24,454 nucleotides of DNA from a virus. The stretch is taken from the IMG/VR virus record IMGVR_UViG_3300031741_000020, positions 1 through 24,454 of that record. One strand, 5' to 3'. Within the stretch, counting starts at the first letter, position 1. Each line of letters starts with the position of its first letter. This document shows positions 1-8,854 of the stretch, piece by piece. The translations under genes and the position numbers were made by a program. The notes beneath the pieces were generated by a model. The model ran no database searches. It was not told the DNA's origin and worked only from the letters and a program-made list of their open reading frames with translations.

Positions 1-422
1 CCAACGACAATCAATCCGTTAAGCATTGCACCTGAGGATATAGTACCAGATATTGCCTTGACTCTCCACATAGGAGCGGACGGGTCTGTAAGATCGAATA
101 TAGTGTATTGAGTAGCTTCAAAGATAATAGCAACCACAGCCGGAAACTTACGAGAAGCACCACGAGTCGCAGTATTCAGTGTCTCATTGTACCAACTCAA
201 AGCCTGACAGCGTTCTCGCCAGAGTCCTCCATCGGAATCCTTGGTGGTGTCATAGATGAAGACATCAACAGGTTGCACAGCGGATAACTCTTCAGCAAGT
301 TCAGGACACATGCATTGCAATTCATCCAGCTTGTCAAAGTTACGATTTAATATCAGATCGTAACGGGCCTCCTCATAATCAGGCTTTTCAAGGCCTATTC
401 TATCGGTTCTTGTAATTGCCAT
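1..422 (-). CDS. Distal tail/fibre-associated protein, 3' end beyond window (partial)
   Basis: The ATG at 422-420 shares one base with the stop of the upstream gene (TAATG) and has a GAGGAA ribosome site about 6 bases upstream. The frame stays open to the window edge, giving 140 codons. The sequence includes the stretch VFIYDTTKDSDGG followed by a W-R-E-R and a WYNE motif. I recognise this signature from hypothetical structural proteins near tail fibres in many environmental and marine phages, where it forms a repeat-rich beta protein. Its place after the tip protein and a small tail protein fits a distal tail, fibre or receptor-binding role. That role is inferred from position. The C-terminus is missing, so length and repeat number are unknown. 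Confidence 0.75.
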   Translation of the reverse strand, partial: MAITRTDRIGLEKPDYEEARYDLILNRNFDKLDELQCMCPELAEELSAVQPVDVFIYDTTKDSDGGLWRERCQALSWYNETLNTATRGASRKFPAVVAIIFEATQYTIFDLTDPSAPMWRVKAISGTISSGAMLNGLIVV

Positions 423-877
423 TATGCGTTCCTCACTTCAATAAGCCATGTTTCGGTAAGTGTTTCAGATGCCCCAATAACAAAATCCGCAAACGTTGTT
501 CGGTTAAACATATTACCAACCGAAGCAGCATCAAATAAACCAGCCTCTCTAAATGTCCCTACAACCGCACCGAGAACGTGTTCAACTTGAAACTGTACTT
601 TGTTATTCTCAGGAAAAGCAAGCAGCGTTACGGCGGCAGCATCCCGTCTTAATTCGCTAACAAGGGAAGTGTCACCAAGAGCCGCTGCCGTGTTACTGTC
701 GCCAAGTGCTAAATGGGTCATAGGACTAAAGGCTGAACCGCCAGCAATGACAGTAGCTAACCCTACTAGACCATAATTTACGACCATGTTTTTGATAGTA
801 AGTTCAGACAATGAACCATCTTCTCGTTTGGCACTTAGTGTAAGTGTACCTACAACTTTAAACGCTGTTTCAATCAT
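422..877 (-). CDS. Small structural protein of the tail-tip region, unknown function
   Basis: This encodes 151 residues. The frame opens further upstream at 931, but I chose the ATG at 877. It has GGAG eight bases upstream, formed by the last codons of the tip gene, while the upstream extension overlaps that gene entirely. The protein is rich in Ala, Thr and Val with alternating hydrophobics typical of beta structure. Its middle has a segment (VGLATVIAGGS, then SPMTHLALGDSNTAA) resembling proteins found just after tail hub genes in siphophages. It has no signal peptide and no membrane segment. The stop overlaps the start of the next gene, so it is co-translated with the distal tail protein. 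Virion component is an inference from position and composition. Confidence 0.75.
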   Translation of the reverse strand: MIETAFKVVGTLTLSAKREDGSLSELTIKNMVVNYGLVGLATVIAGGSAFSPMTHLALGDSNTAAALGDTSLVSELRRDAAAVTLLAFPENNKVQFQVEHVLGAVVGTFREAGLFDAASVGNMFNRTTFADFVIGASETLTETWLIEVRNA

Positions 878-878
878 T

Positions 879-3800
879 TTAATCTCCGTATGGTAATATT
901 CCGTATCCACAGAAGCCGTATCCACCAGCACCGCAGGTATTTAAGTACAAAGTATCTTCAATCACTATTCTATCAGTTGATATATTAAAATTCTTCAGGA
1001 ACACATTGTCAGTGTCATCAAGGATTACTGTCTCAGTTAGGATAAGTCCCTTCAATTGAGTAAAAGAACTATCATCTACTGCCACTATGTCCTCAAGTTC
1101 AAGGTGTGCAGTAACAACAGGATTCGATATCTTGATGTTGAAAAGGTTTATCTGCTTCTGTTTACCCTTTCCGAACGTTCGTTCTACAGACAGAATATTC
1201 CCTGTTACTGTAAACCTTGGGTCAATGAACTGGATAGCTGATACTCTGTCCCCTTTCTCCAATTCATACGCATTCATAAACATATTGAAAGAATACACTG
1301 AATTGGGTCTGGACAATAGGGCTATCAGTCTGTTCGCCTGTAATGTGGCTATCGGTTGGGAGTTTATAAGACTTAGCTCCCGTTTATATTCCTTACGAAA
1401 GAAGAGTGCCACTGACTCATCGTCAACAGCGGTTTCTTTTAAACTAAACACACCATCAACATAGTTTTTATCGTATAAAACAGTAATGTCGTTACGGATA
1501 CCTGATGTTGGTTGATTATCCGTCTTCCTCGACCTTAGCTGGATGTCGTCGGTATTTACTTCAAAGTCTACTTCAAGATCTGTGGCTTCAAAGTACGTGA
1601 TTAACTTTATTTTACCTTGATTAAATAGTAGCCGACACATCCCCTCACGCAGTACTTGTTTGAGTGCCGCGTGTAAACGTATGCCAGCATCAAGAACACC
1701 ATTAAGGTAGTAGGATATATTATCGTAGTTTGTGTGAGCTGTATCAAAATCTGTTGTATCAATATAAGCACCAGAGTCCGAGTGAGCCTCTATCATGTGC
1801 CTTACAACCTGCGCTGGTGTTGGATCGGCCCCAAGGTTAGATGTGACATCGCAGACAAGTGTCTCCGCGTAAACAACACGCTCTTCATCTGGTGTTGGAA
1901 TTGCTCCAGGTTGGTACGTTATTTCCCATTTGACATAACTGAATGATACACTGCTAGAGCGTGTTATGTCTTCTGTGTTTGGCCCTGTTATCTGGTGAAA
2001 AACGCCTATTCTAGTGTTTAATAACGTAGACCAAGACATGGAGCCAAGACTAAAGCTCTTTTCCACGCCAGACAGGTTACTGCTTATAGTTGAAGACCAA
2101 AGATTGGTATCGTTTGCCCTATCGCTTGTACTCCGCTTTATTACGGCCACATTAACAGTGGCGTTGGAAACAGTGGCAGAGAACAGTACTTTCACATTCA
2201 CATTAGTGATAGCACCAAGGCTTGAAAGATCACGGTTAAACTTGGAAGCTAATTCTTGATAAGGAGATGGAACAGTACCAGAAGGTATAAAGTAAGATAC
2301 AACCCACCTTACACTTGCATAATTAACCTCTCCCCCTTCAAACACTCCGTTTGCAAAGCTTTGAATATTTGTATAAACAACTCTAATTGAGCACAAGGCT
2401 AATTGAGCAAAGGTTGATACATATGCGCTTACATTATATGTTGTCAATGTTCCATTGAACTTCAAGTTTGTTGAGAAGGCTCCTGTTGCACTCTTCTGAT
2501 CAGAGTCAAGGGAATGGGCTGTTCCTCCAGAATCTATAAAAAATATCTCAACCTTTGCTTCAGCATTCTTCACAAAGCAGTTGCGTATTTTTACAGAAGC
2601 TGTTATTCCTGTAAGATTACCAAGGTTTGTGTGAGTGGTAGGGTAAGTAACTTGCTCCCAACCGGATATACCATCTGTTGGAGAATAATTACCATCATAT
2701 GTACCAAACCCATATGGAAGTTGACCATTACCAACTAGCTGTGAAACACTTGGAAAGTTGGCTATGTTATAATATGAGCTAGGTGTGCTTCTTGTTCCTG
2801 TGTCATAACTTCCTGCCCCACCGCCGGTTTGTTGACTTATTACAAGGGAGGCGGAACCTGAAGGGCTGTTTATAGACGAATCGCCTGTTGGTTCAGAAGC
2901 CGTATTTCCATAATGCTGTTCAGTAGTATTTCCATACTCCGTAGATGTAACGGGGTCGGGTATAATATCATCACCGCCAGCGCCAGGAGAAACTTTCAGC
3001 CAAGGTGGTCTACCATGGAAACGAGCAAGAACAGGATTCTGCCCTGGAAATAGCTCAACATCATTGGCGTAGGGTTCACCGTTAGCTAACAGGTTATCTA
3101 CCAACTGAACAGGGCCGGAACAAATAGCGTAATCATAAATAGCCCCATAAGGTGATACCAAGGCTCCCCGTAGATGTGGTCTTGCTGTTGTACCATTCTG
3201 TGCTCTGGCTGTTATGTTTATCCCAGAGGCGCTAATCCAATCGTATGTCATATCTTCCGAATCTATAGATACAACCCCAGAAGCGGCAAATCCAACGCCG
3301 TTATCAATGAAGAATGTTCCAAGACCATCGAAAGTCATATCTTGCGCTAGGGCTGTAACCCGAGATGTCTGTAAGTCCTTTAAAGGCATGCCAGTTGCTT
3401 TACCAACAACAATTGACTGCTCTTGCAGGTCTGCTTCCTGAACCCACAAGAAAGGGTCAGTCTTCATTAGTGTAGAAACAATATCAATACTTAAAAGCAT
3501 TGACGCTTCTGAGTGCCTGATAGGGTCTTGACAGACCATTACGTCTATCAGAACAGGGGTGGAAGCTATCCCTGAAAACCATTGGTAAAGCTTAACAACA
3601 GTGTTCTCGACACCAACTGCAAATAACTGTTTAACAAATGTCTTTGACACAGGCGATACAACAATGGATATTGTAGCCGAACGTATTTCTAATGAGTTCC
3701 CTTCAAAGATATTAGAAATTACGGTATTGTCTTTTAGTGTACCCCAAGACTCCACCCAAGGTTGATAGTCATTAGCCAGCCCTTGACCTTTACCTACTGT

Positions 3801-3914
3801 AACATCACTCAGGTAAAACGTTTCATCTGGTAACTCAAACTCAATCAACTGAATAGGCTTTCTACTCTTCGACTGAATCTCGTTTATAAAATCTTGTGGG
3901 AGATTGGTTATCAT
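879..3914 (-). CDS. Tail tip / tail hub (central fibre-like) protein
   Basis: The protein has 1011 residues. It sits directly after the tape measure and a distal tail protein, where siphophages encode the tip attachment (lambda gpJ-like) protein. Residues about 1-170 look like a baseplate hub domain (early FELPDETFYLSD, later DPIRHSEASM). Residues about 690-920 resemble the conserved tail-tip core. Between them, about residues 410-545 and 545-670 are two beta-rich segments ending in similar motifs (VRWVVSYFIPSG and VKWEITYQPG), which suggests a duplicated beta-sandwich insertion that may bind carbohydrate. The C-terminus is Gly/Tyr/Cys-rich (CGAGGYGFCGYG). ATGA overlap couples it to the gene before it. 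The exact family is not identified. Confidence 0.75.
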   Translation of the reverse strand: MITNLPQDFINEIQSKSRKPIQLIEFELPDETFYLSDVTVGKGQGLANDYQPWVESWGTLKDNTVISNIFEGNSLEIRSATISIVVSPVSKTFVKQLFAVGVENTVVKLYQWFSGIASTPVLIDVMVCQDPIRHSEASMLLSIDIVSTLMKTDPFLWVQEADLQEQSIVVGKATGMPLKDLQTSRVTALAQDMTFDGLGTFFIDNGVGFAASGVVSIDSEDMTYDWISASGINITARAQNGTTARPHLRGALVSPYGAIYDYAICSGPVQLVDNLLANGEPYANDVELFPGQNPVLARFHGRPPWLKVSPGAGGDDIIPDPVTSTEYGNTTEQHYGNTASEPTGDSSINSPSGSASLVISQQTGGGAGSYDTGTRSTPSSYYNIANFPSVSQLVGNGQLPYGFGTYDGNYSPTDGISGWEQVTYPTTHTNLGNLTGITASVKIRNCFVKNAEAKVEIFFIDSGGTAHSLDSDQKSATGAFSTNLKFNGTLTTYNVSAYVSTFAQLALCSIRVVYTNIQSFANGVFEGGEVNYASVRWVVSYFIPSGTVPSPYQELASKFNRDLSSLGAITNVNVKVLFSATVSNATVNVAVIKRSTSDRANDTNLWSSTISSNLSGVEKSFSLGSMSWSTLLNTRIGVFHQITGPNTEDITRSSSVSFSYVKWEITYQPGAIPTPDEERVVYAETLVCDVTSNLGADPTPAQVVRHMIEAHSDSGAYIDTTDFDTAHTNYDNISYYLNGVLDAGIRLHAALKQVLREGMCRLLFNQGKIKLITYFEATDLEVDFEVNTDDIQLRSRKTDNQPTSGIRNDITVLYDKNYVDGVFSLKETAVDDESVALFFRKEYKRELSLINSQPIATLQANRLIALLSRPNSVYSFNMFMNAYELEKGDRVSAIQFIDPRFTVTGNILSVERTFGKGKQKQINLFNIKISNPVVTAHLELEDIVAVDDSSFTQLKGLILTETVILDDTDNVFLKNFNISTDRIVIEDTLYLNTCGAGGYGFCGYGILPYGD

Positions 3915-4270
3915 GTGATACTTTCCACAGTAAAGGAACCGCTTCTAAGACCGAAATTTGTCAGAGGGAAACTTATAGTAGGCGTGGTGAATCTTACAGT
4001 TGTAGTCCCACCTAGATCATCGGTTAACTCAAACTCGTTCATCATACCATTAGCGGTATTAATAAACCAACTCATAATGGCTTGATAGTCGTTATCGCTA
4101 ATGTCAGAAAAATTGTATGTAGTCGTAGTGTTCTGTACTTCAAACGATTCTACGTGGGTTATACCAGAGGCCGACATATCTTTAGCCTGAATAAGTGACA
4201 CACTCGGAGTAAGTGGGTATTGTGCAGGCTGTTCAAGTTCAACTGTGAGTAAACCTAATTGGAATATCAT
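3911..4270 (-). CDS. Minor / distal tail protein
   Basis: This encodes 119 residues. It overlaps the tape measure gene and the tip gene by ATGA at both ends. A weak ribosome site (AAGAG next to the ATG) implies translational coupling. The sequence is beta-rich, with an aromatic and polar pattern (TTTYNFSDISDNDYQAIMSWF). It ends in a segment rich in Thr, Ser and Phe. Size and position between tape measure and tip protein match the minor tail proteins (lambda gpM/gpL-like or Dit-like) that join the tube to the tip. This is positional inference; no catalytic residues are visible. Confidence 0.65.
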   Translation of the reverse strand: MIFQLGLLTVELEQPAQYPLTPSVSLIQAKDMSASGITHVESFEVQNTTTTYNFSDISDNDYQAIMSWFINTANGMMNEFELTDDLGGTTTVRFTTPTISFPLTNFGLRSGSFTVESIT

Positions 4271-6045
4271 GCTCTTGCCGTGTTAGTTATTTGTTGGTCT
4301 GTTATAGTGGTTATATCCGAGTTTGAAACTTGCTGATTAAAGTTGTTTGTAATAGTGGTGCCTCCTGACGGCTGGGCTTCAATGCCTAAGGATGCCCCAG
4401 CCCAATCTGCACTACTGCCACCAGCAGCTAAAAAGCTCATGAACCTTTCATGGTTGTTGAGACTAGACTGTCTGTCAGAGCCGGTGGTGTCAGTCTTAAA
4501 GGGAGAGCTATAGACTCCTGCAAATATGATGTCATTCATATCTCTAATGATCTTATCCATTTCATGGGAAGCAGCAGCCTCAGCAGCCCACCCCTCGGCT
4601 GTGGTTGGAGTACTATACGAAAAACTATGACTTCCGCCTGACGTGCCGTCTATATAGCTATTGGCCTCCTCCCTCTGAGCATCCTCAACAGCTTTAAGCC
4701 TATCCACCTCTGCGGCAGCATCAGCTATACTATTAACAGCTTTGGCAACTCCTTCAGCAGCAACTGCTTGTCCATTCAAAGCAAGAATGGAGTTTTTTAC
4801 AGCCTCTATTACTTTGTCAATCTCCTCTTTCAGTTCTTTTTCAGTTGGTATCACAGTCTCTGCGACTTCGTCAGCCATGGCTGTGGTAGCATCAGTAACT
4901 GATTTTACGCCTTCTGCGTAGCCCTCAAATGTGGATATTGACTCATTTGTTGCTTCATTTACTATGTCTAATGATGACTTAACCTTAATCAGAGCTTCTT
5001 TATTTTTTGTTAGCGCTTCCGTGTCCTCCTCCACTACTACTCGGTGTTTGTCTAGCCATTCAGCAGCTTCTTTGGCATTCATAGTAGCAAACTCAAACCA
5101 GCTCAATTGATCATTGCCAACTGCCTCAAACAAAGCAAGTGAATTAGAGAATGCCACCATCCTCTCATATGTCCACACAACAGCTTCACCTAGCTGTCTT
5201 ACCATCTGTCCAGCATTGTCAAAGAATTCATCAAGCTTTACGTCAATAAGAGCTTCATTAGCTGTTACCCAATCATTCATAGCTGTTAATAGTTTAGTAG
5301 CATATGGCAATAAATGCTCGCCTATAGCTACCTTCATGTTCATTATGAGCCCTACTGCCTTTTTTAGCTGGAACGTATATGTGTCCTGACTGCGTATTGT
5401 GTCGCCAAGCGCTTTACCTGATCTTTGTATAATCAGAGTGTAAACAGCTTGTGCCATCATAGCGTTTGTTACAGAGTCCTTGGTTTCCAGATTATTGGTT
5501 ATCATGGCTTGCTGTGTTATTTCTGTTTTCTTCAGAACAACACCAAACTGCTTCATTGCTTCATACTCGCCTGTGAGTGCAGACGTCATTGCCCTTACAG
5601 CTTGCTCTGGTGATTTGTCATGGAATGATGCAAGATCCTGAGCTAGTTGCACAACCTTATTTGATAGTATAGCTGCAGCTTCGGACTGCATATTAGTGCC
5701 ATCTATAATGGCTTTTGTAGATGCCAGATACTCTGTTGCAGCGTATGTGGATAATGCGTAGTTGTCAGTGAGTTCCTTTACCCACATGTCAGACGCATCT
5801 GTCATACCCTCAAATACTACATTATACTTATTACCAGCTTCTTCCATTCTAGCTGCAGCCTCTATGGACTGTTTTGCCACAAGTATGGCCACACCGGCCA
5901 CTGCTACTGCTAAGGCAGCTGCAGCCTTGGCTATGGTAGCAAACTTAGGCGTTACATTACGCTCTGTAGTGTCTACAGCTTTGTCGAACTTCTGCAGAGA
6001 GCTTATGGCGCCTTTTGAATCTAGCTCTAGTTGTATAACTGGCAT
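4267..6045 (-). CDS. Tape measure protein
   Basis: The protein has 592 residues and is helical and Ala-rich. Residues 36-57 form a hydrophobic segment (AKAAAALAVAVAGVAILVA) typical of tape measure proteins, which insert into the host membrane during DNA ejection. The following region (AARMEEAGNKYNVVFEG, then SPEQAVRAMTSALTGE) matches the TP901-type tape measure core. The C-terminal third is low-complexity and Ser/Gly/Asn-rich. At about 1.5 angstrom per residue the tail would be near 90 nm. An AAGGAT ribosome site precedes the ATG, one base after the stop of the frameshifted chaperone reading frame. This order (chaperone, tape measure, distal tail) is the canonical siphophage order. Confidence 0.92.
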   Translation of the reverse strand: MPVIQLELDSKGAISSLQKFDKAVDTTERNVTPKFATIAKAAAALAVAVAGVAILVAKQSIEAAARMEEAGNKYNVVFEGMTDASDMWVKELTDNYALSTYAATEYLASTKAIIDGTNMQSEAAAILSNKVVQLAQDLASFHDKSPEQAVRAMTSALTGEYEAMKQFGVVLKKTEITQQAMITNNLETKDSVTNAMMAQAVYTLIIQRSGKALGDTIRSQDTYTFQLKKAVGLIMNMKVAIGEHLLPYATKLLTAMNDWVTANEALIDVKLDEFFDNAGQMVRQLGEAVVWTYERMVAFSNSLALFEAVGNDQLSWFEFATMNAKEAAEWLDKHRVVVEEDTEALTKNKEALIKVKSSLDIVNEATNESISTFEGYAEGVKSVTDATTAMADEVAETVIPTEKELKEEIDKVIEAVKNSILALNGQAVAAEGVAKAVNSIADAAAEVDRLKAVEDAQREEANSYIDGTSGGSHSFSYSTPTTAEGWAAEAAASHEMDKIIRDMNDIIFAGVYSSPFKTDTTGSDRQSSLNNHERFMSFLAAGGSSADWAGASLGIEAQPSGGTTITNNFNQQVSNSDITTITDQQITNTARA

Positions 6046-6046
6046 A

Positions 6047-6690
6047 TTATGTGATCCTTGAGGATATGTCTTGAAGGATATATAATGAATCTAAAATTTC
6101 TTCTGTACAGAAAGAGTGCAACTCACAATATTCTTTTATAGAAGGGAAGTGTGTACTGCAGGCATTGAACATATTGTAGTAAAAAATATCCGCAGCTAGC
6201 AGCATTGGCTCGGTAGCTAATATGTCTACTTTTACACCTTCTTTAGCCATTCTGTGATACCATGCCAAATTCTTACCGTTAGCACGATACCACAATATAG
6301 CTTCCGCTACTTTTCCCCAATGTCCTCTGCTTTGAAGTTACTTCTAGTTACAGACAACTCTGACACGTCTTCCCTAAAGTCAGGTGATGCCACCATATAC
6401 TCTAGGCCTAATTCCCACGTATATTTTACATTCTTGCCATCCGACTCTGCTTTCCAGTCTAGCAAAATTGTCTTTGCCATTGCTTCAAGTGTTATCTTAT
6501 CTTGTAACTCTGTGCTATCTGCAGTAGACCTTAACATAGCTAGATGCGGCAACTGCAGCCTAGTTACTTCTGCCTTAAACTTAGGATTGCCTAATTTAGC
6601 CACCTTAACGTCAAAGCCCTCCTTGGTTACCATCCATTTGCCATCATCTGCAGCTTTTGCATCTACTCCGTATGCCTTTTTGAAATCCAT
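6047..6690 (-). CDS. Tail assembly chaperone, -1 frameshift fusion (gpGT-like)
   Basis: The frame that ends at 6047 has no ATG of its own; its first possible start is a TTG at 6295. It stays open upstream through the end of the preceding gene. In the -1 frame it continues in phase across the sequence GGGGAAAAG at 6318-6310. Slippage there gives 127 residues of the G-like protein plus 87 more, 214 in all, with the join reading GEK-VAEAILWYRANGK. In lambda and most siphophages the minor frameshift product (gpGT) recruits tail tube subunits to the tape measure, and the frameshift sits exactly here. The stop lies one base before the tape measure ATG. The site is read directly; frameshifting itself is inferred. 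Confidence 0.8.
6307..6690 (-). CDS. Tail assembly chaperone, short form (gpG-like)
   Basis: This encodes 127 residues. A strong AGGAGA ribosome site lies seven bases before the ATG. The N-terminal half contains the pattern VAKLGNPKFKAEVTRL, which resembles the tail chaperone signature in many phages (a Leu-Gly-Asn-Pro motif followed by a helix). The rest is helical and charged, as expected of a soluble assembly factor absent from the mature tail. It lies between the tube gene and the tape measure gene. Its stop (TAG, 6309-6307) immediately follows the slippery sequence, so most ribosomes would make this form and a minority the longer fusion. Confidence 0.82.
   Translation of the reverse strand: MDFKKAYGVDAKAADDGKWMVTKEGFDVKVAKLGNPKFKAEVTRLQLPHLAMLRSTADSTELQDKITLEAMAKTILLDWKAESDGKNVKYTWELGLEYMVASPDFREDVSELSVTRSNFKAEDIGEK
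6310..6318 (-). promoter_or_regulatory. Programmed -1 frameshift site
   Basis: The minus strand reads GGGGAAAAG directly before the in-frame TAG. In frame the last codons are GAA AAG. A one-base backward slip re-pairs AAG to AAA perfectly and GAA to GGA with one G-U mismatch. The resulting -1 frame is open until 6047. The nearest upstream stop in that frame (TAA, about 25 bases before) limits where the slip can happen. The sequence differs from lambda's GGGAAAG but has the same layout. No obvious downstream stem was identified. Confidence 0.75.
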
Positions 6691-6720
6691 GATGTTTCTC
6701 CTATGTTTATGGATTATTAT

Positions 6721-7659
6721 TTATGCTACTATTCTTGTGATCTTAATTGCTGAGTCGGTAACGCTATCGCCAAGAATCGAAAAAGCCGCGTTATCCATAA
6801 TATCGTCGTCTGTACCAGAAATTGGAATCTCGTCAGTATTTAATTTACACTTAGGTAATAAGAATGTGTAACCATTGCCATTAGCATCTGTTACAGTCCA
6901 ACCGAAGCTAAATGGTGTGCCAGCCTTTAGTTTGTTTTTAAAGGTTTGGTCTTTGAAGTACATAGTGATTGAACCAGTACCACGGAAAGAGTGAGCGTTG
7001 GTTGAACAGGCGCCAAGAACACCAACACCAGTCTTGCCTGTTACGTTGTTTGTGAGGTTAATATCCCATTCCTTGATGTCACACTCGCCAGAAGCAACAC
7101 CATCAATCTCGATATTTGACACGTTTGATACAGTCGAGAAAACCGGATTATCGGTTGCATCTGTGTAAGTGGCACCAGTTGAGACTACTGCAGCTGGTGT
7201 CTCTTTTAGGCCAACAAAGGAGAAAGTATTCGTAACCAATGCCTGGTCTTTATACGACATTGCCCACTCGTCAACAACCATACCGAAATATTGTAGATAC
7301 TGTGCGGTTGTGAGGGATAGTTCCATATAGAGTGGTTGGTAGAAGTCTCCGTCTACAGCCACATTAGCCACCCACGCTTCACACGCAATGGCGTTAAGTA
7401 TTAATTCATCATCCAGCGAAGCTCCATAAGTCATTTCAGCCTCAATACCGCCACCTACAGTGAACCCAGTGAGGGTTACATCTGCAAGGCGTCTGTTGCC
7501 TTTAATGTTCGCCGACTCAGTAGTAACTACCTGTGAGCCAATGTCAGAAGAAGAATAAGCTATCTTCTGTAGCAGTGGCGTAACTGGCATTATTTCTGGT
7601 GTGGCTGGCGCTTGTTTTATCATAGCCAGATAAGTATCTGAACCTGTTGCTGTTGGCAT
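6721..7659 (-). CDS. Major tail tube protein
   Basis: The protein has 312 residues and is beta-rich, with a near-perfect ribosome site (AAGGAGAG). The early segment (PVTPLLQKIAYSSSDIG followed by a RRLADVTLTG motif) is typical of the siphophage tube family PF18906-like proteins. So are the later SFSFVGLKET-type pattern and the alternating polar strands of the C-terminal half. It lies between the tail terminator and the tail chaperones, the standard place for the tube gene. The product polymerises as stacked rings around the tape measure protein. Family assignment is from recall of the pattern, not a search. Confidence 0.85.
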   Translation of the reverse strand: MPTATGSDTYLAMIKQAPATPEIMPVTPLLQKIAYSSSDIGSQVVTTESANIKGNRRLADVTLTGFTVGGGIEAEMTYGASLDDELILNAIACEAWVANVAVDGDFYQPLYMELSLTTAQYLQYFGMVVDEWAMSYKDQALVTNTFSFVGLKETPAAVVSTGATYTDATDNPVFSTVSNVSNIEIDGVASGECDIKEWDINLTNNVTGKTGVGVLGACSTNAHSFRGTGSITMYFKDQTFKNKLKAGTPFSFGWTVTDANGNGYTFLLPKCKLNTDEIPISGTDDDIMDNAAFSILGDSVTDSAIKITRIVA

Positions 7660-7670
7660 TGTGTCTCTCC

Positions 7671-8054
7671 TTAGTTACATTCTTCGTAAGTGAATGGTAT
7701 TATCACTTTTAATTGATACCAATTATGCTGCATACCTACCCTAATGGTTCTGGCAATTTTAAATCTAAGCTGCCCTGTGTCCCACCTGTTGTACAATGTG
7801 CTCAGGCTATCTGCTAGATCAGCTATCTGACTGGAGCCTGTATTAGCAGGCACAAATATAGAGATATCTATATATCCATCGCCTCTAGCCCTTCCGCCTA
7901 TTGACACAGCATTTGAATCTGTCCATTCAACTTGAAGGCGTATAAAGGATGTTCCTATGATTGGGGTATATTCGACATTATCCCAATCAATGGGCGTTGT
8001 AACCCAATTGTCAAATAAACGTGCCTCTATTAAGTCTATGGCTTCTTTAAACAT
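7671..8054 (-). CDS. Tail terminator protein
   Basis: This encodes 127 residues. It resembles the DUF4128 / gpU-like family: an N-terminal helix (FKEAIDLIEARLFDNW), a TSFIRLQVEW strand, and a GRARGDGYIDISIFVP strand. These are followed by a helix and the conserved LRFKIARTIRVG region. Such proteins form the hexameric ring that caps the tube and joins it to the head. No SD site is visible; the start lies inside the last eight bases of the upstream gene, so re-initiation is likely. Position before the tube gene supports the call. Confidence 0.75.
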   Translation of the reverse strand: MFKEAIDLIEARLFDNWVTTPIDWDNVEYTPIIGTSFIRLQVEWTDSNAVSIGGRARGDGYIDISIFVPANTGSSQIADLADSLSTLYNRWDTGQLRFKIARTIRVGMQHNWYQLKVIIPFTYEECN

Positions 8055-8469
8055 CGTATTTTTTATTTGTGAAATATTTGGATAAGACTATAGCTTGCGC
8101 CTCTATTCTTTGCCTGGTAGGCTCTACCATCGGTTGTGCTCTCATCCTTGGTGTGCCATTCTCAAGGTACATTGCATAAGCTGTATTATTGTACAGTGTC
8201 ACTTTGTCGTCAGCCTTTATACGTGTACCTGGCCATGTGGCAGTTGCGAATGAGGAACCAGACTCGTTAGTATGTACGCTCTCAGATGGTCTACCAGTCG
8301 TCACAGACCAATTACTCCTAAGAAAGCCAGTGTCTTTAGCTGATCTTATAACTAGCTCTCTAAATGCGTCTATACTAAGTTTTTGGAGTATTTCACTAAA
8401 ACCTTCGCCAGCCAATTCACTAAGACCTTTTAACACAGGGCCTAATTGGCTTGGCTTAATTTTTCTCAT
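8047..8469 (-). CDS. HK97 gp10-like head-tail joining protein
   Basis: The protein has 140 residues. The order of motifs fits the HK97 gp10 family: an N-terminal helical part, AKDTGFLRSNW (the conserved D-T-G-x-L-R-x-S), a strand region with YNNTAYAMYLENGT, and a Pro-containing tail (RAQPMVEPTRQR). This family acts in the neck between connector and tail. It follows the preceding connector gene by a single base and overlaps the terminator gene by eight. An AAGG about eight bases upstream serves as ribosome site. Confidence in the family is good; the precise neck position is inferred. Confidence 0.8.
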   Translation of the reverse strand: MRKIKPSQLGPVLKGLSELAGEGFSEILQKLSIDAFRELVIRSAKDTGFLRSNWSVTTGRPSESVHTNESGSSFATATWPGTRIKADDKVTLYNNTAYAMYLENGTPRMRAQPMVEPTRQRIEAQAIVLSKYFTNKKYDV

Positions 8470-8470
8470 G

Positions 8471-8854
8471 CTATGGCCTTACCCACAACTCATAATGAGC
8501 GTTTACAGGGTCTTCTGACACAGCTTTTACTTCCCACTCTGTAAGGGAAGGGTCGACAATAAGGTCACCTATCTTTGGCACCACAGGCAGATTCAAAGCA
8601 GGGAAGATCGCTACCCTATCAATGGCACGAATTGTCGACCCATCGTTCAGCATCTGTTGGTATTTCTGCAGTGATCCACCACCTAGTGCGTCGAAGACTA
8701 CGTCCAGGCTGTACGATGCATCTATAGGCTTTGTGACATTACCAGCTGTATAGCTGGACTCCAACATACTCTGGTATACGCAAGCCTTGGTAGCACCGTA
8801 TTTAGCGAATAGTGGCCATTTGGCCTGTAATGTGGCTGCTGCAGAGAACGCCAT
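8471..8854 (-). CDS. Head closure (stopper) / head-tail connector protein
   Basis: This encodes 127 residues starting at the ATG at 8854, which overlaps the upstream stop (TGATG). A GGAG lies about eight bases before it. A longer in-frame start at 8899 would sit inside the upstream gene and is not supported. The protein is beta-rich with a C-terminal pattern GDLIVDPSLTEWEVKAVSEDPV and LWVRP. This resembles stopper proteins (SPP1 gp16/HK97-type), whose core is a small beta barrel. It likely closes the portal channel after packaging. The call rests on pattern, size and gene order. Confidence 0.6.
   Translation of the reverse strand: MAFSAAATLQAKWPLFAKYGATKACVYQSMLESSYTAGNVTKPIDASYSLDVVFDALGGGSLQKYQQMLNDGSTIRAIDRVAIFPALNLPVVPKIGDLIVDPSLTEWEVKAVSEDPVNAHYELWVRP

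Noticed and set aside
6047-6295. Independent 82-aa gene starting at TTG 6295
   Set aside because: No SD near the TTG, and the frame is open upstream across a slippery site in exact -1 phase. A frameshift fusion explains it better.
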